A DNA stretch of 64,000 nucleotides from Bermanella sp036960565 (lineage in GTDB: Bacteria; Pseudomonadota; Gammaproteobacteria; Pseudomonadales; Oceanobacteraceae), in contig JBALXQ010000002.1 in the NCBI GenBank assembly GCA_036960565.1, positions 124,001 through 188,000 on the forward strand, given 5' to 3'. Made by a program: the position numbers and the translations under genes. Of the stretch, positions 52,770-62,014 are shown piece by piece. The notes under the pieces were generated by a model. That model was given only the letters and a program-made list of their open reading frames with translations, was not told the DNA's origin and made no database searches. How positions within the stretch are numbered: the stretch's first letter is position 1; each line of letters starts with the position of its first letter.

Positions 52770-55544
52770 GTGGCTTTAAACGATTATTTTTTAATAGCAC
52801 GCCTGATATTTTTTGTCCTGTTGCTGCTCGCTTTCCTTGTTTTTGGGAGAGGGTTGCGCAAGGTACTTGAAGTGATGGCCTATTCCCTGTTTGTGGGCAC
52901 GTTGTCTCTTTTAGTGCTGGCACAAGGCATGGCCTTATATGCGCAGGCCAGCAATAACCTAGGGTTGGCTGAACTACAGGCATGGCTATTTGGCCTAGCG
53001 ATATTAATGTTGGTGGCCAGCCTATTGGCGCTACTGCGCCAGAGCTACCTGCGCCTATACGATAACCAGGACATGGGTGATCGTGAAAAGTGGCTGCGGG
53101 AAATCTATGAAAAATTGCCTGCTGCGGTATTTGTTGAAAAAAACCAACGGATTATTTATAGCAATAAATTGTTTCAAAAAATTCAAAAAAAGTTTGTTCA
53201 GAAAAACCCTTTTTATCAATGTAAGCAAGAGCAGCAAACAAGCTGGTTAACCAGTCCTAAAGGCGAGCGAATTTCGTATTGGGTAGCGAGGTATGCCTTG
53301 CCTCAAGGAGATGGTTGGGCTTACCTGGCCACTGAAAATACGGCTACTCAACTGCAACAAGACTTTATGTCTAAGGTGTTGCAAGATTTGGATCACCATG
53401 GCGACGATACATTGGTGGCCATTGTTAAAATTATTCACGACTTCTTCCCCAGTAGTTTAGTTTATGTGGCGCGATTTGAAGCCGACACCCATCGCTATAC
53501 TCACTTAGCCCATAGGGGCGACAAATCGAATTTAGATTTTTATTCAGACCTAAAAATAAAACACACATTAGGGAGGCGTAAAAATCATTGGCAATGGATG
53601 GGGGTCTCTCAATTATGTGGAGGAGCGGGTGACCACTTTATTTCTCAATGTGATGCCAGTCATGTGGGAGGGGTGAGTCTGTGTGATGAAGAGGGGCAGG
53701 AACTGGGCATTATATTGGTGTTGCAAAACCAAACATTTAAACTTAATGAATTATTGAAAGACTTTTTGTCTGTTTTAAGTTTGCGCGTGCGTTTTGAACT
53801 TGAGCATATTCATGACAAACATTTAATTAAAATCAGTAATGAGCGTTATCAGGCTTTTATTGATCGCAGTGACGAAGCCATTGCTGATATTCATGTTTAT
53901 CCAGGCATTCACCTCGATGATGAATTTGAGCGGCAGTGGGCACAATTACAACGGGTGGGTAAGGTAAATGATTTTAACCCGGCCTTTGGGGAAATGTTTA
54001 ATACCCAGGCGAATGTCGATATTGAAGAATTATTAAATATAAAAAGCCTAAAACATGCCATTCAATATGTTTTTCAAAGTGGCTATGGCAGCGAGAAAAT
54101 TGATCTAGTACATCGGGATTCGAACAATCAAACTCAGTGGTTAAGCTGTAGCGTTATGGTGGATATTGAGAATGGCTTGTTATTGCGGTTGTGGTTAATT
54201 ATCAGTGACATTACCCAAAGCCGAATGCATATTCAAAACCTGGAAAACCAAACACGTTTCGATGCGCTAACCGGATTACCTAACCGCTTAACATCCCGTG
54301 AAACTCTGGAGGAAAAAATAGATCAAGCACATCAGTTTGGTTTTAAGGTGGGATTGTTACTCATTGATTTGGATCGATTTAAAGAAGTGAATGATACTTT
54401 GGGTCATCACTATGGTGATGTGTTACTTAAAAAAATTGAACCAAGGATTCGTCCACTGTTGACGGCCTGTCGAGGATCTTTTGCCCGTTTAGGTGGGGAT
54501 GAGTTTGCGGTGATTATTCCTTCTTTACAGTGTGTGGAAGATGCTCAAAAATTGGCTCAAGATATTTTAATGAAAATACGAGAGCCTTTTGACCTCGGCC
54601 AATTGAATGTAGTCATAGGTGGCAGCATTGGTATTAGCCTTTACCCTCAGGACGGTGGCGATACCAGTACCTTATTTCGTTGTGCCGATGTGGCCATGTA
54701 TCAAGCTAAGAAACATCCAGGCGGAATTTTGTATTATCGCCAGCAGATGGATGAAAATAGCCCTAGGCGATTGGCGCTGATGTCGGCTATGGAGCGCGGC
54801 ATAAATGAGGGGCAATTCTTTTTATTATACCAGCCAAAATTTAATTTAGATGAGCACAGTATTCACGCTGCCGAAGCATTGATACGCTGGCAGCACCCTG
54901 AAATGGGGTTGGTGAGCCCCGGTGAGTTTATTCCCATGGCTGAATTAAGTGATGTGATTATTCCCATGACGCAATGGGTGATTGATGAGGCATTAAAACA
55001 AATTCAAAAATGGCTGAGTATAAATATTGAGATAAAAGTATCGGTGAATGTATCTACTCGAAATTTATTAGATGACGGTTTGCTGGGTTTTATTGAAAAA
55101 AAGCTCAGTGAATGTGCAGTGCCGGCAAGGTTGTTTGAATTGGAAATTACTGAAAGTGCGTTAATGGCCGATCCAGAACGAGCCCTTTATACTTTAATTA
55201 AAATTAGTGAAATGGGGGTGAGTATTTCAGTGGACGATTTTGGCACTGGGCATTCTTCTCTGGTGTATTTACGTCAATTGCCTATTGATGCTTTAAAAGT
55301 AGATATTATGTTTGTGCGTAATATGTGCAATAACAAGCAAGACGAAATTATCGTGAATTCTATAATTAATTTAGCCCATAACTTATCGTTAACTGTGGTG
55401 GCCGAAGGGGCTGAAGACCGGCAAACTCTGGATAAATTGCATGAGATGTCGTGCGATCTGGTGCAGGGCTTTTATGTGAGTAAGCCTGTTACTGGAGAGG
55501 AGTTTATTCGGGTTAAAGAAAAATGGGATAAAGGGGCGAGTTAA
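52770..55544 (+). CDS. Membrane GGDEF-EAL c-di-GMP protein with PAS region
   Basis: 924 residues: two to three N-terminal membrane helices (about 9-30, 36-57, 68-90), a cytoplasmic sensory region with PAS/GAF-like parts (about 100-490), GGDEF at 575-579 in RLGGDEFAVIIP, and an EAL domain starting with EAL at 702-704. The EAL domain keeps the metal and catalytic residues I can check (VNVS, ELEITES, DDFGTG, LKVD, QGF), so it probably hydrolyses c-di-GMP. The GGDEF motif is intact but has no RxxD site. It starts with GTG at 52770 and no clear ribosome-binding site is present; the next in-frame ATG is at residue 36. Confidence 0.9.
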   Translation: MALNDYFLIARLIFFVLLLLAFLVFGRGLRKVLEVMAYSLFVGTLSLLVLAQGMALYAQASNNLGLAELQAWLFGLAILMLVASLLALLRQSYLRLYDNQDMGDREKWLREIYEKLPAAVFVEKNQRIIYSNKLFQKIQKKFVQKNPFYQCKQEQQTSWLTSPKGERISYWVARYALPQGDGWAYLATENTATQLQQDFMSKVLQDLDHHGDDTLVAIVKIIHDFFPSSLVYVARFEADTHRYTHLAHRGDKSNLDFYSDLKIKHTLGRRKNHWQWMGVSQLCGGAGDHFISQCDASHVGGVSLCDEEGQELGIILVLQNQTFKLNELLKDFLSVLSLRVRFELEHIHDKHLIKISNERYQAFIDRSDEAIADIHVYPGIHLDDEFERQWAQLQRVGKVNDFNPAFGEMFNTQANVDIEELLNIKSLKHAIQYVFQSGYGSEKIDLVHRDSNNQTQWLSCSVMVDIENGLLLRLWLIISDITQSRMHIQNLENQTRFDALTGLPNRLTSRETLEEKIDQAHQFGFKVGLLLIDLDRFKEVNDTLGHHYGDVLLKKIEPRIRPLLTACRGSFARLGGDEFAVIIPSLQCVEDAQKLAQDILMKIREPFDLGQLNVVIGGSIGISLYPQDGGDTSTLFRCADVAMYQAKKHPGGILYYRQQMDENSPRRLALMSAMERGINEGQFFLLYQPKFNLDEHSIHAAEALIRWQHPEMGLVSPGEFIPMAELSDVIIPMTQWVIDEALKQIQKWLSINIEIKVSVNVSTRNLLDDGLLGFIEKKLSECAVPARLFELEITESALMADPERALYTLIKISEMGVSISVDDFGTGHSSLVYLRQLPIDALKVDIMFVRNMCNNKQDEIIVNSIINLAHNLSLTVVAEGAEDRQTLDKLHEMSCDLVQGFYVSKPVTGEEFIRVKEKWDKGAS

Positions 55545-55570
55545 ACGCCAGTTATGAAACTGGCGTTTAA
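55541..55570. terminator. Bidirectional hairpin between GGDEF-EAL gene and fbp
   Basis: A 13-bp perfect inverted repeat (55541-55553 with 55558-55570) with a four-base loop, overlapping the stop of the plus-strand gene and 12 bases before the stop of fbp. AAA/TTT flanks give both strands a short T-run. Confidence 0.7.
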
Positions 55571-55581
55571 AAAATAGAAAA

Positions 55582-56544
55582 TTATTTGTAGCTTAGAGCC
55601 ATTTCTACTTCTTCTTTACTGCCTAAAATAACCGGTACACGCTGGTGAATTTTTTCAGGCACAATATCCATAATGGCGATATCACCATTGCTAGACAAAC
55701 CGCCAGCCTGTTCAACCAACATAGACATAGGGTTGCCTTCGTACATCAAACGCAGTTTACCTGGCTTTTTAGGATCACGATTGTCCCAAGGGTACATGAA
55801 AATACCGCCACGGCTAATGATGCGGTGAACTTCGGCTACCATCGCGGCTACCCAGCGCATGTTGTAGCGCTTACCTAATTTACCTTCTTCACCTTGAAGT
55901 AAATCTGCCACGTAATCTTGCATAGGCTTAGCCCAAAAACGCTGGTTAGACATGTTGATGGCAAATTCTTGGGTGCTTGGAGTGATTTTAGATTGGCAGT
56001 CGGTGATCATAAATTCTTTAGTGGTTGGATCTAGGGTGAAAATATCGACCCCTTGGCCTGTGGTCATCACTAAAAGAGTGGATGGGCCATATAAAACATA
56101 ACCTGCTGCCAGTTGCTTGCGACCAGATTGAAGGTAAGTTTTTTCATCGCTGCCATCACCGCCATTGCTTGGCAAGATAGAAAAGATAGTACCGACTGTT
56201 ACATTAATGTCGATGTTAGATGATCCATCCAAGGGATCAAATATCACTAGAAATTCGCCATCTTTATTGGCAGGAACTGGGAAATCTTCTTCTTCACTGG
56301 CAATGCCCGCAACCACAGGGCAGGCTTTTAATGTGTCTTTTAATAGATCGTTAGAAATGACATCTAACTTCTTTTGAGTTTCACCTTGAACGTTTTCCTG
56401 GTCAGCACAACCTAACACTCCGCCCATGGCGCCTTGCTGCAATAGAAAAGCAATTTCTTTGCTGGCATCTAATACGGCATTAATGGCCGTAACAAGAGGC
56501 TTTGGTGTTTGATTTTGTTCAAAAATTTGCTGAACAGTCTGCAT
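55582..56544 (-). CDS. fbp: Fructose-1,6-bisphosphatase class I
   Basis: Removes the 1-phosphate of fructose 1,6-bisphosphate in gluconeogenesis. From the ATG at 56544 the protein has 320 residues; the frame extends to a GTG at 56592 but the ATG has GCGGG about seven bases upstream. Visible motifs are ASEEED and FDPLDGSSNID (metal binding), AGYVLYGPSTLLV, and GGIFMYPWDNRDPKKPGKLR near the C-terminal substrate site. This suits a marine heterotroph growing on acids, in line with ackA-pta. Confidence 0.95.
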   Translation of the reverse strand: MQTVQQIFEQNQTPKPLVTAINAVLDASKEIAFLLQQGAMGGVLGCADQENVQGETQKKLDVISNDLLKDTLKACPVVAGIASEEEDFPVPANKDGEFLVIFDPLDGSSNIDINVTVGTIFSILPSNGGDGSDEKTYLQSGRKQLAAGYVLYGPSTLLVMTTGQGVDIFTLDPTTKEFMITDCQSKITPSTQEFAINMSNQRFWAKPMQDYVADLLQGEEGKLGKRYNMRWVAAMVAEVHRIISRGGIFMYPWDNRDPKKPGKLRLMYEGNPMSMLVEQAGGLSSNGDIAIMDIVPEKIHQRVPVILGSKEEVEMALSYK

Positions 56545-56566
56545 GGATAAACCCGCTAACTTGAAT

Positions 56567-56800
56567 ATTGTGAAATGGCGCGCATTGTACACAAGGCGGG
56601 TTAATTAGACCATGCTTGCGGCGTAGAACAGGACAATGTGAAATGGCAGCAGCATCAGCCAAGTACACAGGTGGTAGTTAATTAGAGCATGCTTGCGGCG
56701 TAGAACAGCTCAGTGTGAAATGGCAACAGCGTTAGCCAAATACACCAAGCGAGTTAATTAGGCAAGATTTCCACGGCATACTGGCACAATGTGTAACGAG
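56567..56800. repeat. Intergenic tandem repeat, period ~77 bp
   Basis: GTTAATTAG begins at 56600, 56677 and 56753, and TGTGAAATGGC at 56569, 56637 and 56714. Between them CATGCTTGCGGCGTAGAACA occurs twice exactly (copies at 56621 and 56690-56709). About 3.5 copies lie between fbp and gloB, in the upstream region of fbp; the last is degenerate. Confidence 0.85.
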
Positions 56801-56820
56801 ATTTCACTGCACCCGCTTAT

Positions 56821-57597
56821 TTAAAATTGATCCTTCATAGCTCTGATCACACCAAACACCGCTGCGGGGCTATTGAGTTTTTCCCCACTAAAATGTTCGG
56901 CGGCTCTTATGACATCGGGCTGGTCCCAGCGCACAAAAGGATTTGATTTTAATTCATCGGCTACAGTCGTGGGTAGGGTTGGCCTATCCGCATCTCTTAA
57001 TTCTTGGCTGGCATCTTGGCGATGCAATGTATAGGTGTTGTTAGGCTCAATGTGCAGGGCAAAATTAATGTTAGCCAGGGTGTATTCATGGGTGCCATAA
57101 ATAAGTGTGTTATGGGGCAGGGCCATTAAGTTGGCTAAGGAGCCTTGGAATTGCTCGGGGGTGCCTTCAAACATACGTCCACAACCACAAACAAAGATAT
57201 TATCTGCGCTAAATAAGTGGCCTTGACCCTGGCTATCCTGCATATAAAAGGCAATTTGCCCCAAGGTGTGGCCGGGCGTGAATATCACTTTCCAATCTAG
57301 GCCCATTAATGACAGGCTTTCATTGCCGTATAGAGGGTGCTGCAAGCAGGGAATATCTTCATGACCGGTGCCGTATACCGCACATTGTGGGTAAGCATGG
57401 GTGAGAGCTTCTATACCGGTTACGTGGTCCCAGTGTTTATGAGTGACTAATATGTAGTCCAATGACAAATTATGGCCATGTAAATAATCAATGACTGGCT
57501 GAGCATGGCCTGGGTCCACCACTGCAACTTTACCCTGGTGTTGAATAACCCACACATAATTGTCTTCATAGATGGCGATGGGAGTAATATTGAGCAT
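56821..57597 (-). CDS. gloB: Hydroxyacylglutathione hydrolase (glyoxalase II)
   Basis: Hydrolyses S-D-lactoylglutathione to lactate and glutathione, the second step of methylglyoxal detoxification. 258 residues of the metallo-beta-lactamase fold with the metal motif THKHWDH (H53, H55, D57, H58), the second metal region TPGHTLGQIAF, SADNIFVCGCGRMFEG and HEYTLANINFA. The C-terminal glutathione-binding domain is present. Length is usual for GloB (251-260). It precedes the tandem-repeat region and fbp on the same strand. Confidence 0.94.
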   Translation of the reverse strand: MLNITPIAIYEDNYVWVIQHQGKVAVVDPGHAQPVIDYLHGHNLSLDYILVTHKHWDHVTGIEALTHAYPQCAVYGTGHEDIPCLQHPLYGNESLSLMGLDWKVIFTPGHTLGQIAFYMQDSQGQGHLFSADNIFVCGCGRMFEGTPEQFQGSLANLMALPHNTLIYGTHEYTLANINFALHIEPNNTYTLHRQDASQELRDADRPTLPTTVADELKSNPFVRWDQPDVIRAAEHFSGEKLNSPAAVFGVIRAMKDQF

Positions 57598-57780
57598 GTT
57601 CCAACCGTGTTTAGTGCTTTAAGCTCAAGTGTACGCTGCTTTTGTAAAAGCTGGAATATTGTCGGTTATCCATTTTATTTTCATGTTTTTCGAATAAGTC
57701 CTTGAATCGCTTTGGTTTTTTTAAGACAATGCGCGTGCTTTAGAGCAGATAGCGGCCAGTTTTAGTTTTAGGCCCATTAT

Positions 57781-57892
57781 GGTGGCCTCCGGTCCCCCCG
57801 CAACAAGAAGCTATGAACTCCGCCAGGCCCGGAAGGGAGCAACGGTAGTAGTGGATTTGTGTGCTGGGGTGTGGCTGGAGGTCCCTCCACCT
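57781..57892 (+). ncRNA. ffs: Signal recognition particle 4.5S RNA
   Basis: The conserved domain IV core GCCAGGCCCGGAAGGGAGCA is at 57822-57841. The 5-prime GGTGG and CCTCC pair with GGAGG and CCACC near the 3-prime end, making the long hairpin of short bacterial SRP RNA. About 112 bases, close to E. coli 4.5S RNA (114). A T-rich tail follows the stem (CTCTTGTGTTTTTC), a probable terminator. Ends are approximate. Confidence 0.9.
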
Positions 57893-58057
57893 CCCTCTTG
57901 TGTTTTTCAACTTTTTTCATCGTAAAATCAAAATTTAGCTTAATCCTTTATCCGCGATTTTAAACTCGCCCTAAATTGTTGTGCCTGACTGTTACCTATT
58001 GGTTACCCGTGACTTGTTATGTTTGTGTCCTATACGCAAAAACAGGCGCATTTTTTC

Positions 58058-59779
58058 ATGAAATCCCCCATTCCAAATTATTTAATTCCCCTTGTTTTCG
58101 TTGCTATATTGGCTTTGCCTTTAATGGGCTGTCTCGCGAATTCGGTAGAATCGTCTGATAAATCCAGTTTGGCCCTTATCAATGGGCAAGTTTATACCGT
58201 TAACAATAATCAGCTAGTTGCGGAAGCAGTGGTCATGGAAGGAGATGAAATTGTGTTTGTGGGCACTAGCGAGCAGGCCCAACCCTATATTGGCGATCAT
58301 ACTAGGGTCATCGATTTAGCCGGAAAAATGGTATTACCTGGGATTCACGATACTCACCTGCACCCACTAGAAGCTGGCCTTGATGAAATTAAATGCATTC
58401 TTGAAACTGAGCAAAGTGTTGGCAATTGGACAGATGAGCTAGCAAATTGTGCGGCAAAAAATAGCGACAGTGATTGGTTGTTAGGCTGGGGTCACAATAT
58501 AAATACCCTCCTGCAAGATCGTCGCTCACCTAAAAATCTACTGGATGCAATTGAAAGTGAGCGCCCCATGGCCATTATGGAAGCCACATCCCATTCGGTG
58601 TGGGTGAACAGCAAGGCTTTGCAGTTGGCGGGCATCACTGAAAGTAGCCAAAACCCGCAAGGAGGCGCCATATTAAAAGGCTTAGATGGTTTTCCAAATG
58701 GGGTGTTGCTGGATTCTGCAGGGGACTTGGTTTTTGATCTTGCTTTTGCTCCCACGCCTGAGCGTATGGAGAGTAATTATCGGGGTTTATTATATGGGTT
58801 GGAGCAGGTTGCCAAAAATGGAATTACCTCTATTAGCGATGCGCGTGTGTATTGGCGCCGCCACTACCTTCAGACTTGGAAGCGAGCCTTGCAGGAAGGC
58901 CAATTAAGCGCCCGTACTGTTTTGGGGTTATGGGCTTATCCTGGTATGGATGACGCAGCACAGCTAGCCAAATTAAAAAGTATGTATAGCAATGATCGAG
59001 GCAGTTTATTGCGAGTGAACCAGATTAAATTGTACAGCGATGGTATTACTCATAATTCAACGGCCGCTTTGTTAAGCCCTTATCAAGAATATTTTGATGA
59101 GGTGGGAGCAATTGGTCTTAACTACTTTAATAAGGAGCGCTTGGCTTTGTACGCCAAGGAACTGCAAGGCGTTGGTTTTAATATGCACATTCATGCCATT
59201 GGGGATCGAGGTGTACGAGAATCTTTAGATGCCATTGAATATGCGCTAAGCGAAATTGCTTTATCTCAAAATCAGCCAGGGCCACGCCACCGAATTACCC
59301 ATGTGGAAATGGTCAGTGGACAAGACCTTGAACGTTTCTTTGAATTAGGCGTGATTGCCGATTTTCAATTGGCAGGTGACTTTACCAAGCCTGAATATTT
59401 CTATGAAATAGAGCCAATAATAGGGCAGCGCGCCCATGATATGTTGCCGGTGAAAGACATATATGAAACCGGTGCCACAATTACTCTAAGCAGTGATTGG
59501 GACGTGAGTAGTTTGTCGCCCTTTGTGGGCATGCAAAACGCGCTAACTCGTGGAGAGCAAAGCCTGCCCAGCTTAGATGCTGTTATTCGTGCCTATACTA
59601 TCAATGGAGCTTTTAGCTTGGATCAAGAAAAAATTACCGGATCTATTGAGGTCGGGAAAAAAGCCGATATGATAATCATTGATCAGAACCTGCTGGAGAT
59701 TCCGGTGAACAGAATTGGCGAAACTCAAGTGCTTAAAACGATTTTTGCGGGGAAAATCATTTATGACTACAAGCATTAA
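58058..59779 (+). CDS. Amidohydrolase-family lipoprotein (YtcJ-like)
   Basis: From the ATG at 58058 the protein starts MKSPIPNYLIPLVFVAILAL and reaches a lipobox, LMGC, so it is probably a lipoprotein (573 residues). The metal-dependent hydrolase (amidohydrolase 3) domain has GIHDTHLHP, with the HxH pair, HIHAIGDRGV and SDWDVSS near the end, followed by the small beta domain with GKKADMIIID. Such enzymes hydrolyse amides or imines of unknown kind; membrane attachment puts it in the periplasm or outer membrane. The frame also opens at 58019. It is 41 bases upstream of the response regulator and may share its transcript. Confidence 0.85.
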   Translation: MKSPIPNYLIPLVFVAILALPLMGCLANSVESSDKSSLALINGQVYTVNNNQLVAEAVVMEGDEIVFVGTSEQAQPYIGDHTRVIDLAGKMVLPGIHDTHLHPLEAGLDEIKCILETEQSVGNWTDELANCAAKNSDSDWLLGWGHNINTLLQDRRSPKNLLDAIESERPMAIMEATSHSVWVNSKALQLAGITESSQNPQGGAILKGLDGFPNGVLLDSAGDLVFDLAFAPTPERMESNYRGLLYGLEQVAKNGITSISDARVYWRRHYLQTWKRALQEGQLSARTVLGLWAYPGMDDAAQLAKLKSMYSNDRGSLLRVNQIKLYSDGITHNSTAALLSPYQEYFDEVGAIGLNYFNKERLALYAKELQGVGFNMHIHAIGDRGVRESLDAIEYALSEIALSQNQPGPRHRITHVEMVSGQDLERFFELGVIADFQLAGDFTKPEYFYEIEPIIGQRAHDMLPVKDIYETGATITLSSDWDVSSLSPFVGMQNALTRGEQSLPSLDAVIRAYTINGAFSLDQEKITGSIEVGKKADMIIIDQNLLEIPVNRIGETQVLKTIFAGKIIYDYKH

Positions 59780-59820
59780 AAACTTGAAATAAAAGTGCGA
59801 ATAATTACAAAAGGAAATCT

Positions 59821-60483
59821 ATGCTGGCACTATTGTTAGAAGATGAGGTTTCTCTGGCTCAATTGGTGGTGGAATATCTTCAAGATGAAAATATTGAATG
59901 TGATCATGCCGCCAATGGCCGTCAGGCATTGCAACTTATTAAAGGTCAAACATTTGATGTATTAATATTGGATATCAATATGCCAGGTCTAAACGGCTTG
60001 CAAGTATGTGAGCAAGTGCGACAGCTGGGCATTAATACCCCTATTATAATGCTAACGGCTCGGGGTGATTTACAAGATAAGCTAAAAGGATTTGGCTTGG
60101 GCGCTGATGATTATTTAGTTAAACCATTTGCCATGGAAGAATTGGTGGCGCGCATTCAGGCATTAGCACAGCGTCGTCAGCGTAGTAATATTATTTGCAT
60201 CAGTGATTTAAATTTGAATCTAGATGAAAAATCAGCTCGACGTAATCAATTTAATGTTCAGCTTTCACCAGACGAATGGCGCTTGATTATTGTATTGGCG
60301 CGAAACAGCCCGGCAGTAGTGAATAGAGTCACCCTTGAAGATGAAATCTGGCCTGAAGGTGTGCCCTCAAAAGACGCCTTTAAAATGCTGGTTTACCGTT
60401 TACGTAAAACGCTCAATATTGATGGGCTGCCTCCATTGTTGCAGACCATTCGTGGGGTGGGTTTGGCATTGCGAGAATCCTAA
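59821..60483 (+). CDS. OmpR-family response regulator
   Basis: 220 residues: an N-terminal receiver with E7/D8, D51 in LILDINMPGLNG, T in LTARG and K in LVKPFAMEE, and a C-terminal winged helix (about 125-220) ending TIRGVGLALRES. It should bind DNA when phosphorylated. Its stop overlaps the start of the kinase by one base (TAATG), so the pair is translationally coupled and almost surely cognate. The 41-base gap to the amidohydrolase suggests that gene is a target or operon partner. Confidence 0.93.
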   Translation: MLALLLEDEVSLAQLVVEYLQDENIECDHAANGRQALQLIKGQTFDVLILDINMPGLNGLQVCEQVRQLGINTPIIMLTARGDLQDKLKGFGLGADDYLVKPFAMEELVARIQALAQRRQRSNIICISDLNLNLDEKSARRNQFNVQLSPDEWRLIIVLARNSPAVVNRVTLEDEIWPEGVPSKDAFKMLVYRLRKTLNIDGLPPLLQTIRGVGLALRES

Positions 60484-61820
60484 TGGCCAATGAATCATTA
60501 TTGCATTATTTAAGAAATCGCCTTTTGTTATTGGGGCTCGTTTTAGCAAGTCTATTTAGCATGGTGATGTACGCTGTGTATAACTGGGGATTAGATGACG
60601 CCAGTGAATATTATTTATTACAAGACGCCAGATACGCTGAATCATTGTTACTTAAACAATCCCCTTGGCCAAATAATTCTTTTAATAAACAGTATTATTT
60701 TGGCTCTGAAAGCCTGCCTGATAGCTATTTATCGAGCCTAAAAAAAGACACGTATCCAACTGGTGGGCCGATACAATATTTTGCTGTAAACGTAGGTGAT
60801 GATTTTTTTTATGGGATTCGTTACCAAATTAAAGCGGCAACGGATATTGCCCCTGATGTTTCGAGTAAAGAGAGTATTAAAGAAAAGCAGCTGTATGTGG
60901 TTCACGGTTTTCATTTGTTAGAGGATGAAACACTTCCAGGAGTAAGCATATTTGAAGTGTCTCTGATGGTTTTGTTGGTTGTTTTAATTGTTATGGTAAC
61001 AGGTGCTTTATTGATTTATTCAAATGTCTCTAAGGCCATGCAGGCTTTGAAGAGATTTAGTGATGATCAACAGCTAAGCCCGACAGAGGCGTCACCGCAT
61101 AACGATGATGTTCGCTTGTTCGCTCGTATGCGCTATATCGAGGTACGAGACGTTGCAGAAAAATTAAAAGAAGCGCTGCAGTGCATTAATAGTCAGGCCC
61201 AAAAAGAGAGAGCCTTTATTCAATGTTTGAGTCATGAATTACGCACGCCCATGGCCATCACAGGTGTGGCGTTGGATTTGCTGAATAAGCAATCATTCGA
61301 TGCCAAAACTCAGCAAAAATTACAAAAAATTCGTCTAGCTAATAATGATATGATTACGCTTGCCAATACCTTGCGGAGCATATGGGATAATGAAAAAAAA
61401 CACGCTATGGAAGATGTTGAAATCTTGCCAATAGTAGAAGGCGTTATCGAAAATATTTCTAACTTATTTTTGCGTGATGATGTTCGTTTTGAATTGGATA
61501 TTTCTCAAAAGCTGACAATGAATATCTGTTTGTTACACTTCAAGATAATTTTAGAAAATCTTTGTAAAAATGCACTGCAATACAGTGCTACTGGAGTCAT
61601 TAATATAAGAGTTGATTCGGTTTCATTAAATGTGCGAAACAATATTTTTAATGCCGGGACTTTCAATGGAAATGAAGGAGGGGTAGGGCTAGCTGAGAGT
61701 CATTTACAACAGGGTTATGGCTATGGTTTGGGGTTGTATATTGCACAGCAGGCCGCTTTAAATCAAGGATGGGATTTTATTATTAACGATGGTGGTGATA
61801 AAAAAATCAAAAATTTATAG
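60483..61820 (+). CDS. Sensor histidine kinase, partner of the response regulator
   Basis: 445 residues. TM1 about 12-31, a periplasmic domain of ~120 residues, TM2 about 160-183, a HAMP-like linker, HisKA with H251 in CLSHELRTPMAITG, and an HATPase domain with LENLCKNALQY (N box) and GYGLGLYIAQQAA (G2 box). The D-box/G1 region is short (NAGTFNGNEGGVG), so the ATP lid may be unusual, but the enzyme looks intact. Signal unknown. It overlaps the regulator gene by one base. Confidence 0.92.
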   Translation: MANESLLHYLRNRLLLLGLVLASLFSMVMYAVYNWGLDDASEYYLLQDARYAESLLLKQSPWPNNSFNKQYYFGSESLPDSYLSSLKKDTYPTGGPIQYFAVNVGDDFFYGIRYQIKAATDIAPDVSSKESIKEKQLYVVHGFHLLEDETLPGVSIFEVSLMVLLVVLIVMVTGALLIYSNVSKAMQALKRFSDDQQLSPTEASPHNDDVRLFARMRYIEVRDVAEKLKEALQCINSQAQKERAFIQCLSHELRTPMAITGVALDLLNKQSFDAKTQQKLQKIRLANNDMITLANTLRSIWDNEKKHAMEDVEILPIVEGVIENISNLFLRDDVRFELDISQKLTMNICLLHFKIILENLCKNALQYSATGVINIRVDSVSLNVRNNIFNAGTFNGNEGGVGLAESHLQQGYGYGLGLYIAQQAALNQGWDFIINDGGDKKIKNL

Positions 61821-61943
61821 TGGAGCTTGTGTTTAATCCACATATCTAACTTGAATTGTGGAATGGTTGGTGGCTCGTGTTCACGGTATTGCACCCCTAT
61901 ATTGATCTTTTAAGCCATGTACATTTTCAGTTTCATTCCTTAC

Positions 61944-61971
61944 CATTTCTCATTTCTCATTTCTCATTTCC
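61944..61971 (+). repeat. Heptanucleotide short tandem repeat upstream of the DUF2889 gene
   Basis: CATTTCT occurs three times in a row (61944-61964), followed by CATTTCC (61965-61971). It sits about 45 bases upstream of the preferred start of the DUF2889 gene. Confidence 0.85.
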
Positions 61972-62014
61972 CTTGCCAGTGATGTCCATGGCGGTTGTAA
62001 GTGTAGGTGTAGAA

